Below, piece by piece: positions 47,791-56,149 of a stretch of 64,000 nucleotides of DNA. The translations under genes and the position numbers were made by a program. The DNA is from Streptomyces sp. NRRL S-340. Its GTDB lineage: Bacteria > Actinomycetota > Actinomycetes > Streptomycetales > Streptomycetaceae. The notes beneath the pieces were generated by a model that saw nothing but the letters and a program-made list of their open reading frames with translations, searched no databases and was not told where the DNA came from. Within the stretch, counting starts at the first letter, position 1; each line of letters opens with the position of its first letter. The stretch spans positions 62,001-126,000 of the forward strand of contig NZ_JOIY01000012.1 of the NCBI RefSeq assembly GCF_000720185.1. The letters are read 5' to 3'.

Positions 47791-50433
47791 TCAGGGCAGG
47801 GGCGTGGGCCGGACGGCGAGGACGGCGATGTCGTCCTCGCCGTCGGCGCCCAGTCTGATCAGGAGTTCGTCGCAGAACACGTCGAGGGGTTCGCGGGCCA
47901 GGGCCGCGGCGTGCCGGCTCAGCCGGTCCAGGGCGTGGTCCAGGGGTTCGCCGCGGCGTTCGACGAGGCCGTCGGTGTACAGCAGCACCGTCGCGTCGGC
48001 CGGGATCTCGTCCGACGCCCGGGTACGGGGCAGGCCGGGGTCCACGCCGAGCATCAGGCCCGAGCCGTCCTCCAGGAACCGGTTGGGGCCGCCCGGCACG
48101 GTCAGCAGCGGGGGCAGGTGCCCGGCCGAGGAGTGCACCAGTTCCCACCGGCCCTCCCCGAAGCTCCTGATCAGCCCGTAGACGCAGGTGGCGGTGGCCT
48201 CCCGGTAGAAACTGTGGTTCGCCGCGTCCAGGCGGCGCAGGACCGTCTCCGGGGGCTCCTCGCGGCCCACGGCGATGCCGCGGAGCATGCTGCGCAGCTG
48301 GCTCATGGCGATGGCCGCGTCGAGGTTGTGGCCGGCGACGTCACCGATGACCACGGCCGTGTCGCCGCCGGGCAGGACGAAGCTGTCGTACCAGTCGCCG
48401 CCGACCTGCGCGGTGGTGGAGGAGGCCGCGTAGCGGGCGGCCAGCCGCAGGTTCGGCACCTGCGGCAGCACGGGCAGCAGTGAGCGCTGGAGACGCTCGG
48501 CGATGTTGCGTGTCTCCTGGTGGAGGCGGGCGTTGTCGACCCCCAGAGCGAGAGTGCGGACGAGGTCGTCGACCAGGGGCAGGTCCGCTCGGGTGAACGG
48601 CCTGCGACGCCCGCCGCGGGCCACGGTGAGGGCACCGATGACCTCCCGGCGTGCCCGCAGCGGGGCGACGACGACGCTGTCGGCGCCCAGTTGGCGCAGC
48701 AGTTGCAGGTAGTGGGCGTCCAGGGGGCTCCCGGCCTGGTCCGACGGGGGCGGCTCGGTCAGCAGCAGGGGGCCCGCGCCGCGCAGGGCACGGGCGAGCG
48801 GACCGCGGGCGCTCGCGGAGACCGGCGGGAGCGGTCCCTCGTGCTGCTCGGGTGACGCCTCGCCCGGGGCCCGGTGGACGACGCAGACGCGTTCCACCTC
48901 CGCGTTCTCGGTGAACAGGTCGACCGCGCACCAGTCGGCCAGCCGCCGGGTGAGGATGCCGGCCACCCGTTGCAGGCCCGCGTCGAGGTCGGGAGCGCCG
49001 CTGAGCGCCGCACCGGTGTCGGCCATGAGGGCGAGCCGCTCCAGCGCCGAGACGCCCGCCGGGCCGCCGCCCGCCGCACGCGCGCCCTCGTGGGCGGCCG
49101 GCTCCAGGGGCCCGCCCGGTTCCCGGGGCCACGGCGCGGAGCGGGGGCGGCCGAGCGGACTGGCCGGTGCGACGGACGCGGCCGCCCTGGGGGTGAGCTG
49201 GGCGACGAAGACGGTACGGCCGTCGGCGGTCTCCTGGGTCTGGATGAACAGGCGGATGGGGATCAGCCGGCCGTCGCGGTGCAGGGCGGGCAGCGGCACG
49301 GAACGGCCCAGGATCCGGGGCTGCCCGGTGAGCAGCAGGGACGTGAACGATCCGGTGTGGCGCCTGCGCAGGTGTTCCGGCATCAGCATGGTCAGCGGCT
49401 GTCCGAGGAGGTCGTCCGGGTGCCGGCCGAACAGGTCCGCCGCGGCGGTGTTCGCGGCGATGATCACGTTCCTCTCGTCCGCGGCGATGGTCGGCACGCG
49501 CGCGGCGCTGACCTGGCCGGCGTCCCAGGGCACCAGTTCGGACAGGCCGGCCCCCGGCTCCCGCGGCACCACGCTCCACGCCATCGGGTTCTCACCGTCG
49601 AGCTGGCCGGCGATCTGGTCGAACAGCCAGTGGTGGAAGACGCGGTTGCGGGGCAGTGCCGGCAGGGTCAGCAGGCACTCCTCACGGGCCGCGTCCTCGG
49701 CCACGTCCAGCACCTCCCACAGGGTCCGCACGGCCGGCCCGGCGTCCGGCGGCATGCCCAGGCGCAGCGAGCGGAACCCGGCCTCGGCGGGCTGCTCGCG
49801 CAGCGCGGCGGTGACGCAGGCGCTGATCAGGTTGCTGGTGTCGTGGGCGACGGCGAGGTCGTGCGCCGTCACGCCCACCAGGCCGGTTCCGGCGGCCGCG
49901 GCCAGGGTGGCCTCGCGCAGCAGGGTGTTGCGGTGCTGCTGGGAGGCCGAGTACAGGGCCTCGGGCACGTCGATCAGCGTCACGGTGGCTCCGGCGCGGC
50001 AGGGCGGCGCGGTGACTTCCCAGCCGGCCGGCCGCGGCGGGCCGCCGCCGGGGCGCAGCTCGAACCAGACGCTCTTGTGCTCCTCGCCCATGTCGACGCC
50101 GCATCGGGAGGCCAGCAGCCCGGCCAGGGCCAGGCCCTGTCCGGTGCCGGCGTAAGGGGAACACTCGTGCGGTACGAGTCCGCGGTCCGGCCGCCGGTCG
50201 CTCACCCGCACCCGCACCGTGCCGCCCTCGGCGCAGGCGGTCACCTCGACCGGTGTGCGGGCGTGCAGCACCGCGTTGGTCACCAGTTCACTGACCAGGA
50301 GCTGAGCGGTCTCCACCAGGTCCGCGGCGACATGGTCGAGAGCGGCTCGTACGAACCGCCGGGCCTGCGGCACGCTCTCCGGCTCCGGGGGGAACCGTCG
50401 GGCGGACGCCCCCCGGGCATTGAGATCGCCCAT
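47791..50433 (-). CDS. Multidomain SpoIIE/PP2C phosphatase with HATPase, PAS and GAF domains
   Basis: 880 aa. Domains in order: an RsbW-like HATPase (about 15-130, LLVSELVTNAVLHA, GQGLALAGLLASRCGV), a region about 150-330 without clear family, a PAS domain (about 335-440, NVIIAANTAAADLFGRHPDDLLGQPL), a GAF domain (about 490-645), and a PP2C/SpoIIE phosphatase (about 660-880) with VGGDWYDSFVLPGGDTAVVIGDVAGHNLDAAIAMSQLR, LYTDGLVE and the terminal GEDDIAVLAVR metal-binding motif. It should dephosphorylate anti-sigma antagonists in a partner switch tuned by PAS/GAF signals. The ATG at 50433 follows a short upstream gap. A related fragment is at 23590. Confidence 0.92.
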   Translation of the reverse strand: MGDLNARGASARRFPPEPESVPQARRFVRAALDHVAADLVETAQLLVSELVTNAVLHARTPVEVTACAEGGTVRVRVSDRRPDRGLVPHECSPYAGTGQGLALAGLLASRCGVDMGEEHKSVWFELRPGGGPPRPAGWEVTAPPCRAGATVTLIDVPEALYSASQQHRNTLLREATLAAAAGTGLVGVTAHDLAVAHDTSNLISACVTAALREQPAEAGFRSLRLGMPPDAGPAVRTLWEVLDVAEDAAREECLLTLPALPRNRVFHHWLFDQIAGQLDGENPMAWSVVPREPGAGLSELVPWDAGQVSAARVPTIAADERNVIIAANTAAADLFGRHPDDLLGQPLTMLMPEHLRRRHTGSFTSLLLTGQPRILGRSVPLPALHRDGRLIPIRLFIQTQETADGRTVFVAQLTPRAAASVAPASPLGRPRSAPWPREPGGPLEPAAHEGARAAGGGPAGVSALERLALMADTGAALSGAPDLDAGLQRVAGILTRRLADWCAVDLFTENAEVERVCVVHRAPGEASPEQHEGPLPPVSASARGPLARALRGAGPLLLTEPPPSDQAGSPLDAHYLQLLRQLGADSVVVAPLRARREVIGALTVARGGRRRPFTRADLPLVDDLVRTLALGVDNARLHQETRNIAERLQRSLLPVLPQVPNLRLAARYAASSTTAQVGGDWYDSFVLPGGDTAVVIGDVAGHNLDAAIAMSQLRSMLRGIAVGREEPPETVLRRLDAANHSFYREATATCVYGLIRSFGEGRWELVHSSAGHLPPLLTVPGGPNRFLEDGSGLMLGVDPGLPRTRASDEIPADATVLLYTDGLVERRGEPLDHALDRLSRHAAALAREPLDVFCDELLIRLGADGEDDIAVLAVRPTPLP

Positions 50434-50599
50434 GCACCCAGTGTGCCCCACGAGATCCCGCCCCGGTGTCTGCGTCCGCCTTCCGCCCGCCGGACGGGTG
50501 AGCGCCGGGGCCCGGGCCGCCCGGACGGCCCAGCGGACCGACGCGGTGGCCAGCGACGGTGGCGTGCGCGCGGCGCCCGCCGGCGCGTGGGCCGTGGGC

Positions 50600-51530
50600 G
50601 GCGCGCACGGGCCGGCCGCCCGAGGAGGCGGTGTCGGCGCAGGACGCCTCGCGCGGCCCGGAGTCGTAGAACCGGGTGAGGCACTCGGCGAAGGCGGCGT
50701 GGCCGCGGGCGTTGGGATGGAAGGACTGCCGGACGGAGTTCTCGTCCGGGAGCCCGGGCTTGGAGAGGTCGATGAAGAGTCCGCGGGCCCAGGTGTCCTC
50801 GGTGCACACCTCGTGCCCGTGGAAGAGGCGCGAGTTGTCGAGGCAGAACGCGCCGGTGCCGGCGGCGGCCTTGCGAATGCCGCGTTCGAAGGCGGGGACG
50901 CGACGTCACGGCCCCAGGCGGTGTCGGAGTCGTAGTCGAGGCCGCCGCAGGCGAGCTTGCCCGCGAATCCCGGGTTGTCCCGGAAGTCCGGTCCGATGGG
51001 GCCCGGGCAGCTCATGACGACCAGCTTGCAGTCGCCGTCGGCGTAACCGGCCTCGCGCATCACCGAATTCAGGTCCCGGACGGTCTGCTCGACCTTGGGG
51101 ACCAGGGCGTCGACCCTGGCCTGCCAGCCCGGTGCGTACTTGGCCGCACAGGGTCCCCGGGAGAGCAGGGAGCGTTCGACGCAGTCGGTCATGACGGGGC
51201 CGAACCGGAGGTCGTCGTTGGCACCGGCCACCAGGAGGACCATCTTGACGCGGGTGTTGCGCGCCTTGACGGCCAGGCTGTCGCTCTGGACGAGTTCGTC
51301 GGCGTACTGCTCCGTGCCGCCGGCCCTGATGTTGCCGGTGAAGGCGCCGGAGCAGGCGACGTCGAAGGTGAGGTCCGCGGGGATGCCGGTGCGGTGGACG
51401 GCGGCGTCGGGCGAGCGGTGGCACCAGTTGACGGGGCCGTCGGTCGGCGGTTCGTACGTGCCGACGCTTCCGGCCCCGACCGAGGGCGGGCGGCGGGCCC
51501 GTGGCCGCGCGGGCGGCGGGCGGCGGGCGG
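50600..51530 (-). pseudogene. Broken SGNH/GDSL-type secreted hydrolase
   Basis: The frame TYEPPTDGPVNWCHRSPDAA, VACSGAFTGNI, VLLVAGANDDLRFG and LVVMSCPGPIGPDF is typical of streptomycete SGNH lipases/esterases. Two defects are visible. The N-terminal GDS nucleophile block and the signal peptide are missing upstream of about 51500. Near 50898-50903 one base has been lost, so VPAFERGIRKAAAGTGAF and the catalytic-His segment SVRQSFHPNARGHAAFAECL continue in another frame and run without a stop into the phosphatase gene. The cysteines kept in pairs fit a secreted ancestor. I expect no functional product. Confidence 0.75.
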
Positions 51531-51565
51531 CGGGACACCGGTGAGCGCACGGGAGGCGATGCGGT

Positions 51566-51571
51566 TAGCGT
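51566..51571 (+). promoter_or_regulatory. -10 box for a leaderless transcript of the thioesterase gene
   Basis: TAGCGT followed by six bases and the ATG at 51578. No ribosome site lies in between, so transcription probably begins at the start codon. Confidence 0.5.
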
Positions 51572-51577
51572 GGTCGC

Positions 51578-51961
51578 ATGCGACATGAGGTGACCGACGC
51601 CGACACGGCGACGTCGGTGGGCAGTGGTGACGTGCCCGTGCTGGCAACCCCCCGGCTGATCGCCTGGCTGGAGGCGGCGACCGTACGGGCCGCCGCGCCG
51701 TTCACCGCGGCCGGCCAGACGACGGTGGGCACGGCGATCCGCGTCCAGCACCTGCGCGCCACCCGCGTGGGCGGCCGCGTGGAGGTCGTGGCGGAGGCGC
51801 CCGCCGCCGCCGTGGGCCGTCGGCTCACCTTCCTCGTGCGGGCCGTCGACGGCGCCGGGGAACTCGTCGCCACCGGGGAGATCGACCGGGCGATCGTCGA
51901 CCGGCAGCGGTTCCTCGCCGCGGCGCCCGACCCTCAGACGGGTGTGTGGCCCGCCAGGTAG
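51578..51961 (+). CDS. Thioesterase, FlK-like hotdog fold
   Basis: 127 aa. A single hotdog domain of the fluoroacetyl-CoA thioesterase (FlK) family: VPVLATPRLIAWLEAATV with the Thr and Glu of the active site, then TTVGTAIRVQHLRATRVGGRVEVVAEA with the conserved His, then VDGAGELVATGEIDRAIVD. FlK-like proteins hydrolyse small acyl-CoAs; most members have unknown substrates. A -10 box six bases before the ATG predicts a leaderless mRNA. Its 3' end overlaps the convergent Nudix gene by 28 bp. It replaces the region where the 5' end of the broken SGNH gene would have been. Confidence 0.87.
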   Translation: MRHEVTDADTATSVGSGDVPVLATPRLIAWLEAATVRAAAPFTAAGQTTVGTAIRVQHLRATRVGGRVEVVAEAPAAAVGRRLTFLVRAVDGAGELVATGEIDRAIVDRQRFLAAAPDPQTGVWPAR

Positions 51962-52320
51962 TCCCGTACGGCACCGGGAAGGTCCGCCGGGAGCGGCTCG
52001 TCCATGGGTGCCCAGCGGATCCGCTCCGGTGCGAGCCGCGCCCCGGAGGAGGGGTCCTCGCTCAGCAGCTGGCACACCACCGCGGCCGGCTCCGTCCCCC
52101 CGCTTCCGCCCGGCGCACCGAGCGTCGCCGAACCGTCGACCAGGTACCCGGTGGACTCGTAGACGAGGCGCGCCGCGGTCGCCTGCGGTGTCTCGGCCGG
52201 CTCCGGGACGCCCGAGGGCAGCCCCCAGCCGTCCCGGCCCTCTTCCTCCACCAGCAGCAGCCGCCCGTCGTAGACGACCACCGCCCGCACCGCGCTCCCC
52301 GCGGCCTGTTCCGCTGTCAT
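51934..52320 (-). CDS. Nudix-domain protein with a degenerate Nudix box
   Basis: 128 aa. The fold is recognisable: VRAVVVYDGRLLLVEEEGRDGWGLPSGVPEPAET, followed by TPQATAARLVYESTGYLV. Compared with the canonical box (Gx5Ex7REUxEExGU) the G, first E, R and final EsTG parts are present, but the REUxEE core reads RLVYES, so one metal-binding Glu is missing. Hydrolysis of nucleoside-diphosphate substrates is therefore doubtful; a sensor or binding role is possible. Convergent and overlapping with the thioesterase gene. The ATG at 52320 is the plausible start. Confidence 0.8.
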   Translation of the reverse strand: MTAEQAAGSAVRAVVVYDGRLLLVEEEGRDGWGLPSGVPEPAETPQATAARLVYESTGYLVDGSATLGAPGGSGGTEPAAVVCQLLSEDPSSGARLAPERIRWAPMDEPLPADLPGAVRDYLAGHTPV

Positions 52321-52528
52321 GGTCCAGCCCTCCCGCTGTGGTCCGTGCGGCCCTCCGGCAGGGCACCGTCGGTTGTCCGCCCCCCGGACTTCCTGCCCCC
52401 TGCGCGGTGCGCCTACCCCTGGTCCGAGGCACCGAAAGCGCCTGCCCCCAGGCGCCGTTGCCCCGTCCCGCGCCCCGCGCTCCGCCCGTTCCCGTCTCCC
52501 CTCTCCCGTCCTCCGTCTCCGGGCTGTG

Positions 52529-53287
52529 TCACACCACGGTCACCGCGACGCCGGCGCCGGTGATCGCGGCGAGCGCGTCGGCGGGTGCGGCCTGGTCGGT
52601 GACGAGGTGGTCGACGTCCTTCAGGGAGCAGATCCGGGCGAAGGTGGCCCGGCCGATCTTCGAGTGGTCGGCGACGACGACGGTCCTGTCGCTGCTGGCG
52701 GCGAAGGCCCGGTCCGTCGCCGCCTCGAGCTGGTCGTGGGTCGTGCAGCCGTGCTCGGCGCTGATGCCGTCCACGCCGAGGAACGTGATGTCGGTGTGGT
52801 GGTCGGCGAGCGTCTTCTCCGCGATGGGGCCCACGAGTTCGTAGCTCTCGGTGCGGGCGTAGCCGCCGACGACGACGAGCGTGACGTCGTGGTGCGGGAC
52901 CGTCTCGGCGGCGATGTTCACGGCGTTGGTCACGATGGTGACGGCGCCCCGGGCGGCCAGGACGCGCGCGATCTCGGTGACGGTGGTCCCCCCGGTCATC
53001 CCGACGACCGCGCCGCGGGGCACGAGCCGGGCCGCGGCCCGCGCGATGGCCTGCTTCTGCGGCCGGCTGCGCTCGGTGCGGTGCTGGACCGGGAGTTCGG
53101 GCCCCGCGCTGCCCTGGACGGCCCCGCCGTGCGTCCGGCGCAGCAGGTTCAGCCGGCTCAAGTGCTGCAGATCGCGCCGGATGGTGGCTCCGGAGACGTT
53201 CAGCAACCGGGACAACTCGGTGACGTCGATGGCACCACGCGCGGAGACATGCTCAAGTATTCGCGCATGACGCTCAGTTTTCAGCAT
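52529..53287 (-). CDS. DeoR/GlpR family transcriptional regulator
   Basis: 252 aa. An N-terminal DeoR winged helix (ERHARILEHVSARGAIDVTELSRLL, NVSGATIRRDLQHLSRLNLLRRTHGGAV) is followed by a DeoR C-terminal sensor domain of the isomerase-like fold with MTGGTTVTEIARVL, VTNAVNIA, FLGVDGISAEHGCTTHD and VVVADHSKIGR. Such proteins bind phosphosugars and repress sugar operons. The ATG at 53287 has no ribosome site but a TATGCT six bases before it. It is divergent from the GH114-ABC-PfkB-GH4 genes and is the likely regulator; AgaR-type GalNAc repressors belong to this family. Confidence 0.88.
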   Translation of the reverse strand: MLKTERHARILEHVSARGAIDVTELSRLLNVSGATIRRDLQHLSRLNLLRRTHGGAVQGSAGPELPVQHRTERSRPQKQAIARAAARLVPRGAVVGMTGGTTVTEIARVLAARGAVTIVTNAVNIAAETVPHHDVTLVVVGGYARTESYELVGPIAEKTLADHHTDITFLGVDGISAEHGCTTHDQLEAATDRAFAASSDRTVVVADHSKIGRATFARICSLKDVDHLVTDQAAPADALAAITGAGVAVTVV

Positions 53288-53293
53288 GCGATG

Positions 53294-53299
53294 AGCATA
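53294..53299 (-). promoter_or_regulatory. -10 box for a leaderless deoR-type transcript
   Basis: TATGCT on the minus strand, six bases before the ATG at 53287. No good -35 is seen. Confidence 0.45.
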
Positions 53300-53416
53300 G
53301 ACCGGACAGGGGCGGCACGAGGGCCGTGCGACGGGGAGGCGTGACCGGCCGCCCCGAGGGAAAGCGACCGGCCGAGCACCCTTGCCCATATGAACAAGAT
53401 GCGCATCTTCGATCTG

Positions 53417-53445
53417 TTGACATGGCGAAAGTTGCTCGCTTTACT
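53417..53445 (+). promoter_or_regulatory. Promoter of the GH114 gene
   Basis: TTGACA (53417-53422), a 17-nt spacer and TTTACT (53440-53445). This predicts a leader of about 150 nt before the ATG at 53602. The spacer and -10 contain GAAAG...CTTTA symmetry that might be a regulator site. The rest of 53288-53601 holds no gene. Confidence 0.6.
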
Positions 53446-53601
53446 CCTTCCAACGCCAGAGCTGAGCACCCGGCGTCAGAGGTACGCCCAGCCGGTAGCA
53501 CGGTGCGCACACCGTAAGTCCGGACAAAGTCGCCAGGATCCGTCCGCACGGACGCGGGGTCCGAGGCGGGGACGTACCCTCGCATCTTCTGGAGCTCAAA
53601 G

Positions 53602-54450
53602 ATGTCCCTCTTCGATCGTGCCCGGCCGCACGGGCGTGCCACCGTGGCGGTGGCCGCCGCGGCGGCGGTCATCTGTCCGCTGTCCGCCTGCGCTTCGGCG
53701 AGTGCGGCCACCTCCACGGCCACCCCCGCGGCCACCTCCGCGGCCACGGTGACCCTTCCTCCGGCACACGCCGCCTTCGACTACCAGATCGGCAAGGCCT
53801 ATCCGCCGCCGTCCGGGGTGAAGGTCGTCACCCGCGACTACACGGCCGCCCCGGCGGCCGGTCTCTACAACATCTGCTACGTCAACGCCTTCCAGGCCCA
53901 GCCCGGCGCCGAGAGCCAGTGGGGCGACCTGCTGCTGCGGGACGCGAACGGCAAGGTCGTGTACGACGACAACTGGGGGGAGGCCATGCTCGACATCCGC
54001 ACCGACGCCAAGCGGCAGCGGATCGCGGCGAAGGTGAACTCCTGGATCGACACGTGTGCGAGCAAGGGCTTCAAGGCCGTCGAGCCGGACAACCTGGACA
54101 CCTTCGACCGGACGAAGCTGATCAGCGAGGCCAACGCGAAGGCGTTCATCCGGCTGCTGTCGGCCCACGCGCACGACAAGGGCCTGGCGATCGCCCAGAA
54201 GAACACGTCCCAGTTCTCCACCGACCGCGCTGACACCGGGCTCGACTTCGCCGTCGCCGAGGAGTGCGGCGAGTGGGACGAGTGCGGCGACTACGTCGAC
54301 GGGTTCGGTGACCACGTCATCGTCATCGAGTACCAGGAGAAGAACCTCAAGAAGGTGTGCGCCGCCTACGGTGACCGCCTCAGCGTCGTGCTGCGCGACG
54401 TGAACGTGACGGCTCCCGGCGACAGCGGTTACGTCCGCAAGACCTGCTGA
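53602..54450 (+). CDS. Lipoprotein GH114 endo-alpha-1,4-polygalactosaminidase-like enzyme
   Basis: 282 aa. A lipoprotein signal with lipobox LSAC (27-30) anchors it outside the membrane, followed by a Thr/Ala/Ser-rich linker. From about residue 55 the GH114 barrel (TM1410-like) is clear: FDYQIGKAYPPPSGVKVVTRDY, GLYNICYVNAFQAQPG, VVYDDNWGEAMLDIRT, GFKAVEPDNLDTF (catalytic-region acidic residues) and LAIAQKNTSQF. GH114 enzymes cut alpha-1,4-linked galactosamine polymers. It lies between a DeoR regulator and a sugar ABC importer. GGAGCTC precedes the ATG. An own terminator-like hairpin follows at 54470. Confidence 0.87.
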   Translation: MSLFDRARPHGRATVAVAAAAAVICPLSACASASAATSTATPAATSAATVTLPPAHAAFDYQIGKAYPPPSGVKVVTRDYTAAPAAGLYNICYVNAFQAQPGAESQWGDLLLRDANGKVVYDDNWGEAMLDIRTDAKRQRIAAKVNSWIDTCASKGFKAVEPDNLDTFDRTKLISEANAKAFIRLLSAHAHDKGLAIAQKNTSQFSTDRADTGLDFAVAEECGEWDECGDYVDGFGDHVIVIEYQEKNLKKVCAAYGDRLSVVLRDVNVTAPGDSGYVRKTC

Positions 54451-54469
54451 CGCGCCGCCCGCACGGCCC

Positions 54470-54506
54470 GCCCGGTGCGTCCGGTCCCGTTTCCGGCGCA
54501 CCGGGC
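54470..54506. terminator. Hairpin between GH114 and the ABC importer genes
   Basis: Arms 54470-54484 and 54493-54506 pair over 14 bp with one bulged T and an 8-nt loop, 20 nt after the GH114 stop. It may end or attenuate the transcript before the importer genes. Confidence 0.6.
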
Positions 54507-54804
54507 ACCCCTCCGGCTTCCGCCCCGCTCCGGGTCGCCCGTTTCCGAGGCGCCCCGCCCGTGAGCCGCCCCCCTGGTGAGCCGCTCCCCCGCCGGGGCT
54601 CCCCGCCGCGCGAGAAGCGCGCTCCGGCGCACCCCGCCCACCGCGGCAGGCGCACCCCGCGCATCCGGCGGCACCCTCCCGTGCCGTCCGCCCCGCGCGG
54701 CGGCACCCCTCCCACCGCACACCGTCCCGTCCGGCAACCGGCCCGCCGCGCCGGACCGTCCGTCCGCGTGGCATCCCGCGTCACGCGTCCTCCTGGGGGC
54801 TCAC
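54507..54804. other. C-rich interval before the importer operon
   Basis: About 300 nt with long C-rich runs and no recognisable gene; the open frames encode Pro/Arg-rich strings. A promoter for the importer genes may lie here but I see no convincing boxes. Confidence 0.45.
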
Positions 54805-56139
54805 ATGGCCGCAGCACACCGCCCGTCCGGCACCGGACTTCCGCGCCGTACGATCCTGCGCCGGGGCAGCGCCCTGGCCCTCGGTGCCGCCGCGACGGCG
54901 GCGCTGCCCGGGTGCGGCGCGGCCACGGACGACGGCGTCGGCGCCGACGGCCGGGTCACCGTCGAACTCTGGCACGGCCAGACGGACACGGGCCGCGCGG
55001 CGATCGAGAAGCTGGTGGCGGAGTTCAACCGCACCCACCCCGGTATCCGGGTGGACCCGGGCGGCGGGGTCCTCGCCGACGCGATGCTGCAGAAGATCAC
55101 CGCCGCGCTCGCGGCCGGTTCCTTCCCCGACGTCGCCTACGTCTTCGGTTCCGACCTGGCCAGCGTCGCCCGCAGCCCCTCGGTGGTGGACCTGAGCGAC
55201 ACCGTGCGTTCGGGACCGACGCCCTGGAACGACTTCTGGGCGCCCGCCCGCGCCGCGGTCACGCTCAACGGCCACGTCCGCGCCTCGCCCGCCCTGCTCG
55301 ACTCCCTGGCCGTCGTCTGCAACAAGAAGCTCTTCCGTGACGCCGGCCTGCCGCTGCCCCGGCCCGGCTGGACCTGGGAGCAGTTCGTGGCCACGGCGGC
55401 CAGGCTCACCGACCGGCGGCGCGGGGTGTTCGGCACCGGCTGGCCCGGCGTCGGCGACGAGGACACCGTGTGGCGGCTGTGGCCGATGGTGTGGGACCTG
55501 GGCGGCGACGTCATCGGCCCGGACGGACGGCGCATCGGGTTCGAGGAGAGCGGCGTCAAGGCCCTCCAGACGGTGGCGGCCCTGGCCGGGGACAGGAGTG
55601 TCTACGTCGATCCGAAGCCGGGCAGCGAGCAGATGTACCAGGTCTTCGCGTCGGGCCGCATGGGCATGGTCGTCACCGGACCGTGGCAGCTGCCGGACAT
55701 CCGCCAGGCCGGCATCGACCACCATGTGGTGCCGCTGCCCAGCTACAGCGGCCGCCCGGTGACCATCTCGGGCCCCGACACCTGGACCGTGTTCGACAAC
55801 GGCCCGGCCCGGGTCCGTGCCGCGCGCACCTTCGTGACCTGGCTGTCCCAGCCCGCCCAGGACGTCCGCTGGGACGTGCAGGCCGGCAGTCTCCCCCTGA
55901 GCCGCAGCACGCAGGCGCTGCCCGCGTGGCACGCGCAGGAGGCGCGGACCGAGGGCCTCGCGGTGTTCACCGAGGCACTGACCTCGGCCCGGGTGCGGCC
56001 CGTCCACCCGGCGTACCCGCAGATCTCGCAGGCCCTCGGCCAGGCGATCGCCTCGGTGCTCATCGGCCGGAGCACCCCCGCCAAGGCACTGCGCGACTGC
56101 GCGCACGAGGCCAACGCCGCCCTGCTCATCCCGCGTTGA
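54805..56139 (+). CDS. ABC transporter extracellular sugar-binding lipoprotein
   Basis: 444 aa. The N-terminus combines a twin-arginine-like RRTILRRGSALALG with a lipobox LPGC (Cys37), suggesting Tat or Sec export and lipid anchoring. The mature part is a family 1 solute-binding protein: VTVELWHGQTDTGRAAIEKLVAEFNRTHPGI, FPDVAYVFGSD, ASPALLDSLAVVCNKKLFRDAGLPLP, and FASGRMGMVVTGPWQLPDI. It is the first of a tight five-gene unit with two permeases, a PfkB kinase and a GH4 enzyme, so its ligand is probably an alpha-galactoside or galactosamino-oligosaccharide. No ATPase gene is present; a shared MsiK-type ATPase is the usual solution in Streptomyces. Confidence 0.92.
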   Translation: MAAAHRPSGTGLPRRTILRRGSALALGAAATAALPGCGAATDDGVGADGRVTVELWHGQTDTGRAAIEKLVAEFNRTHPGIRVDPGGGVLADAMLQKITAALAAGSFPDVAYVFGSDLASVARSPSVVDLSDTVRSGPTPWNDFWAPARAAVTLNGHVRASPALLDSLAVVCNKKLFRDAGLPLPRPGWTWEQFVATAARLTDRRRGVFGTGWPGVGDEDTVWRLWPMVWDLGGDVIGPDGRRIGFEESGVKALQTVAALAGDRSVYVDPKPGSEQMYQVFASGRMGMVVTGPWQLPDIRQAGIDHHVVPLPSYSGRPVTISGPDTWTVFDNGPARVRAARTFVTWLSQPAQDVRWDVQAGSLPLSRSTQALPAWHAQEARTEGLAVFTEALTSARVRPVHPAYPQISQALGQAIASVLIGRSTPAKALRDCAHEANAALLIPR

Positions 56140-56149
56140 GAGGACCACC

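Noticed and set aside
43726..48483. 1585-codon plus-strand open frame
   Set aside because: Out-of-frame shadow of the subtilase and aldo/keto reductase genes, Arg/Pro-rich with no motif.
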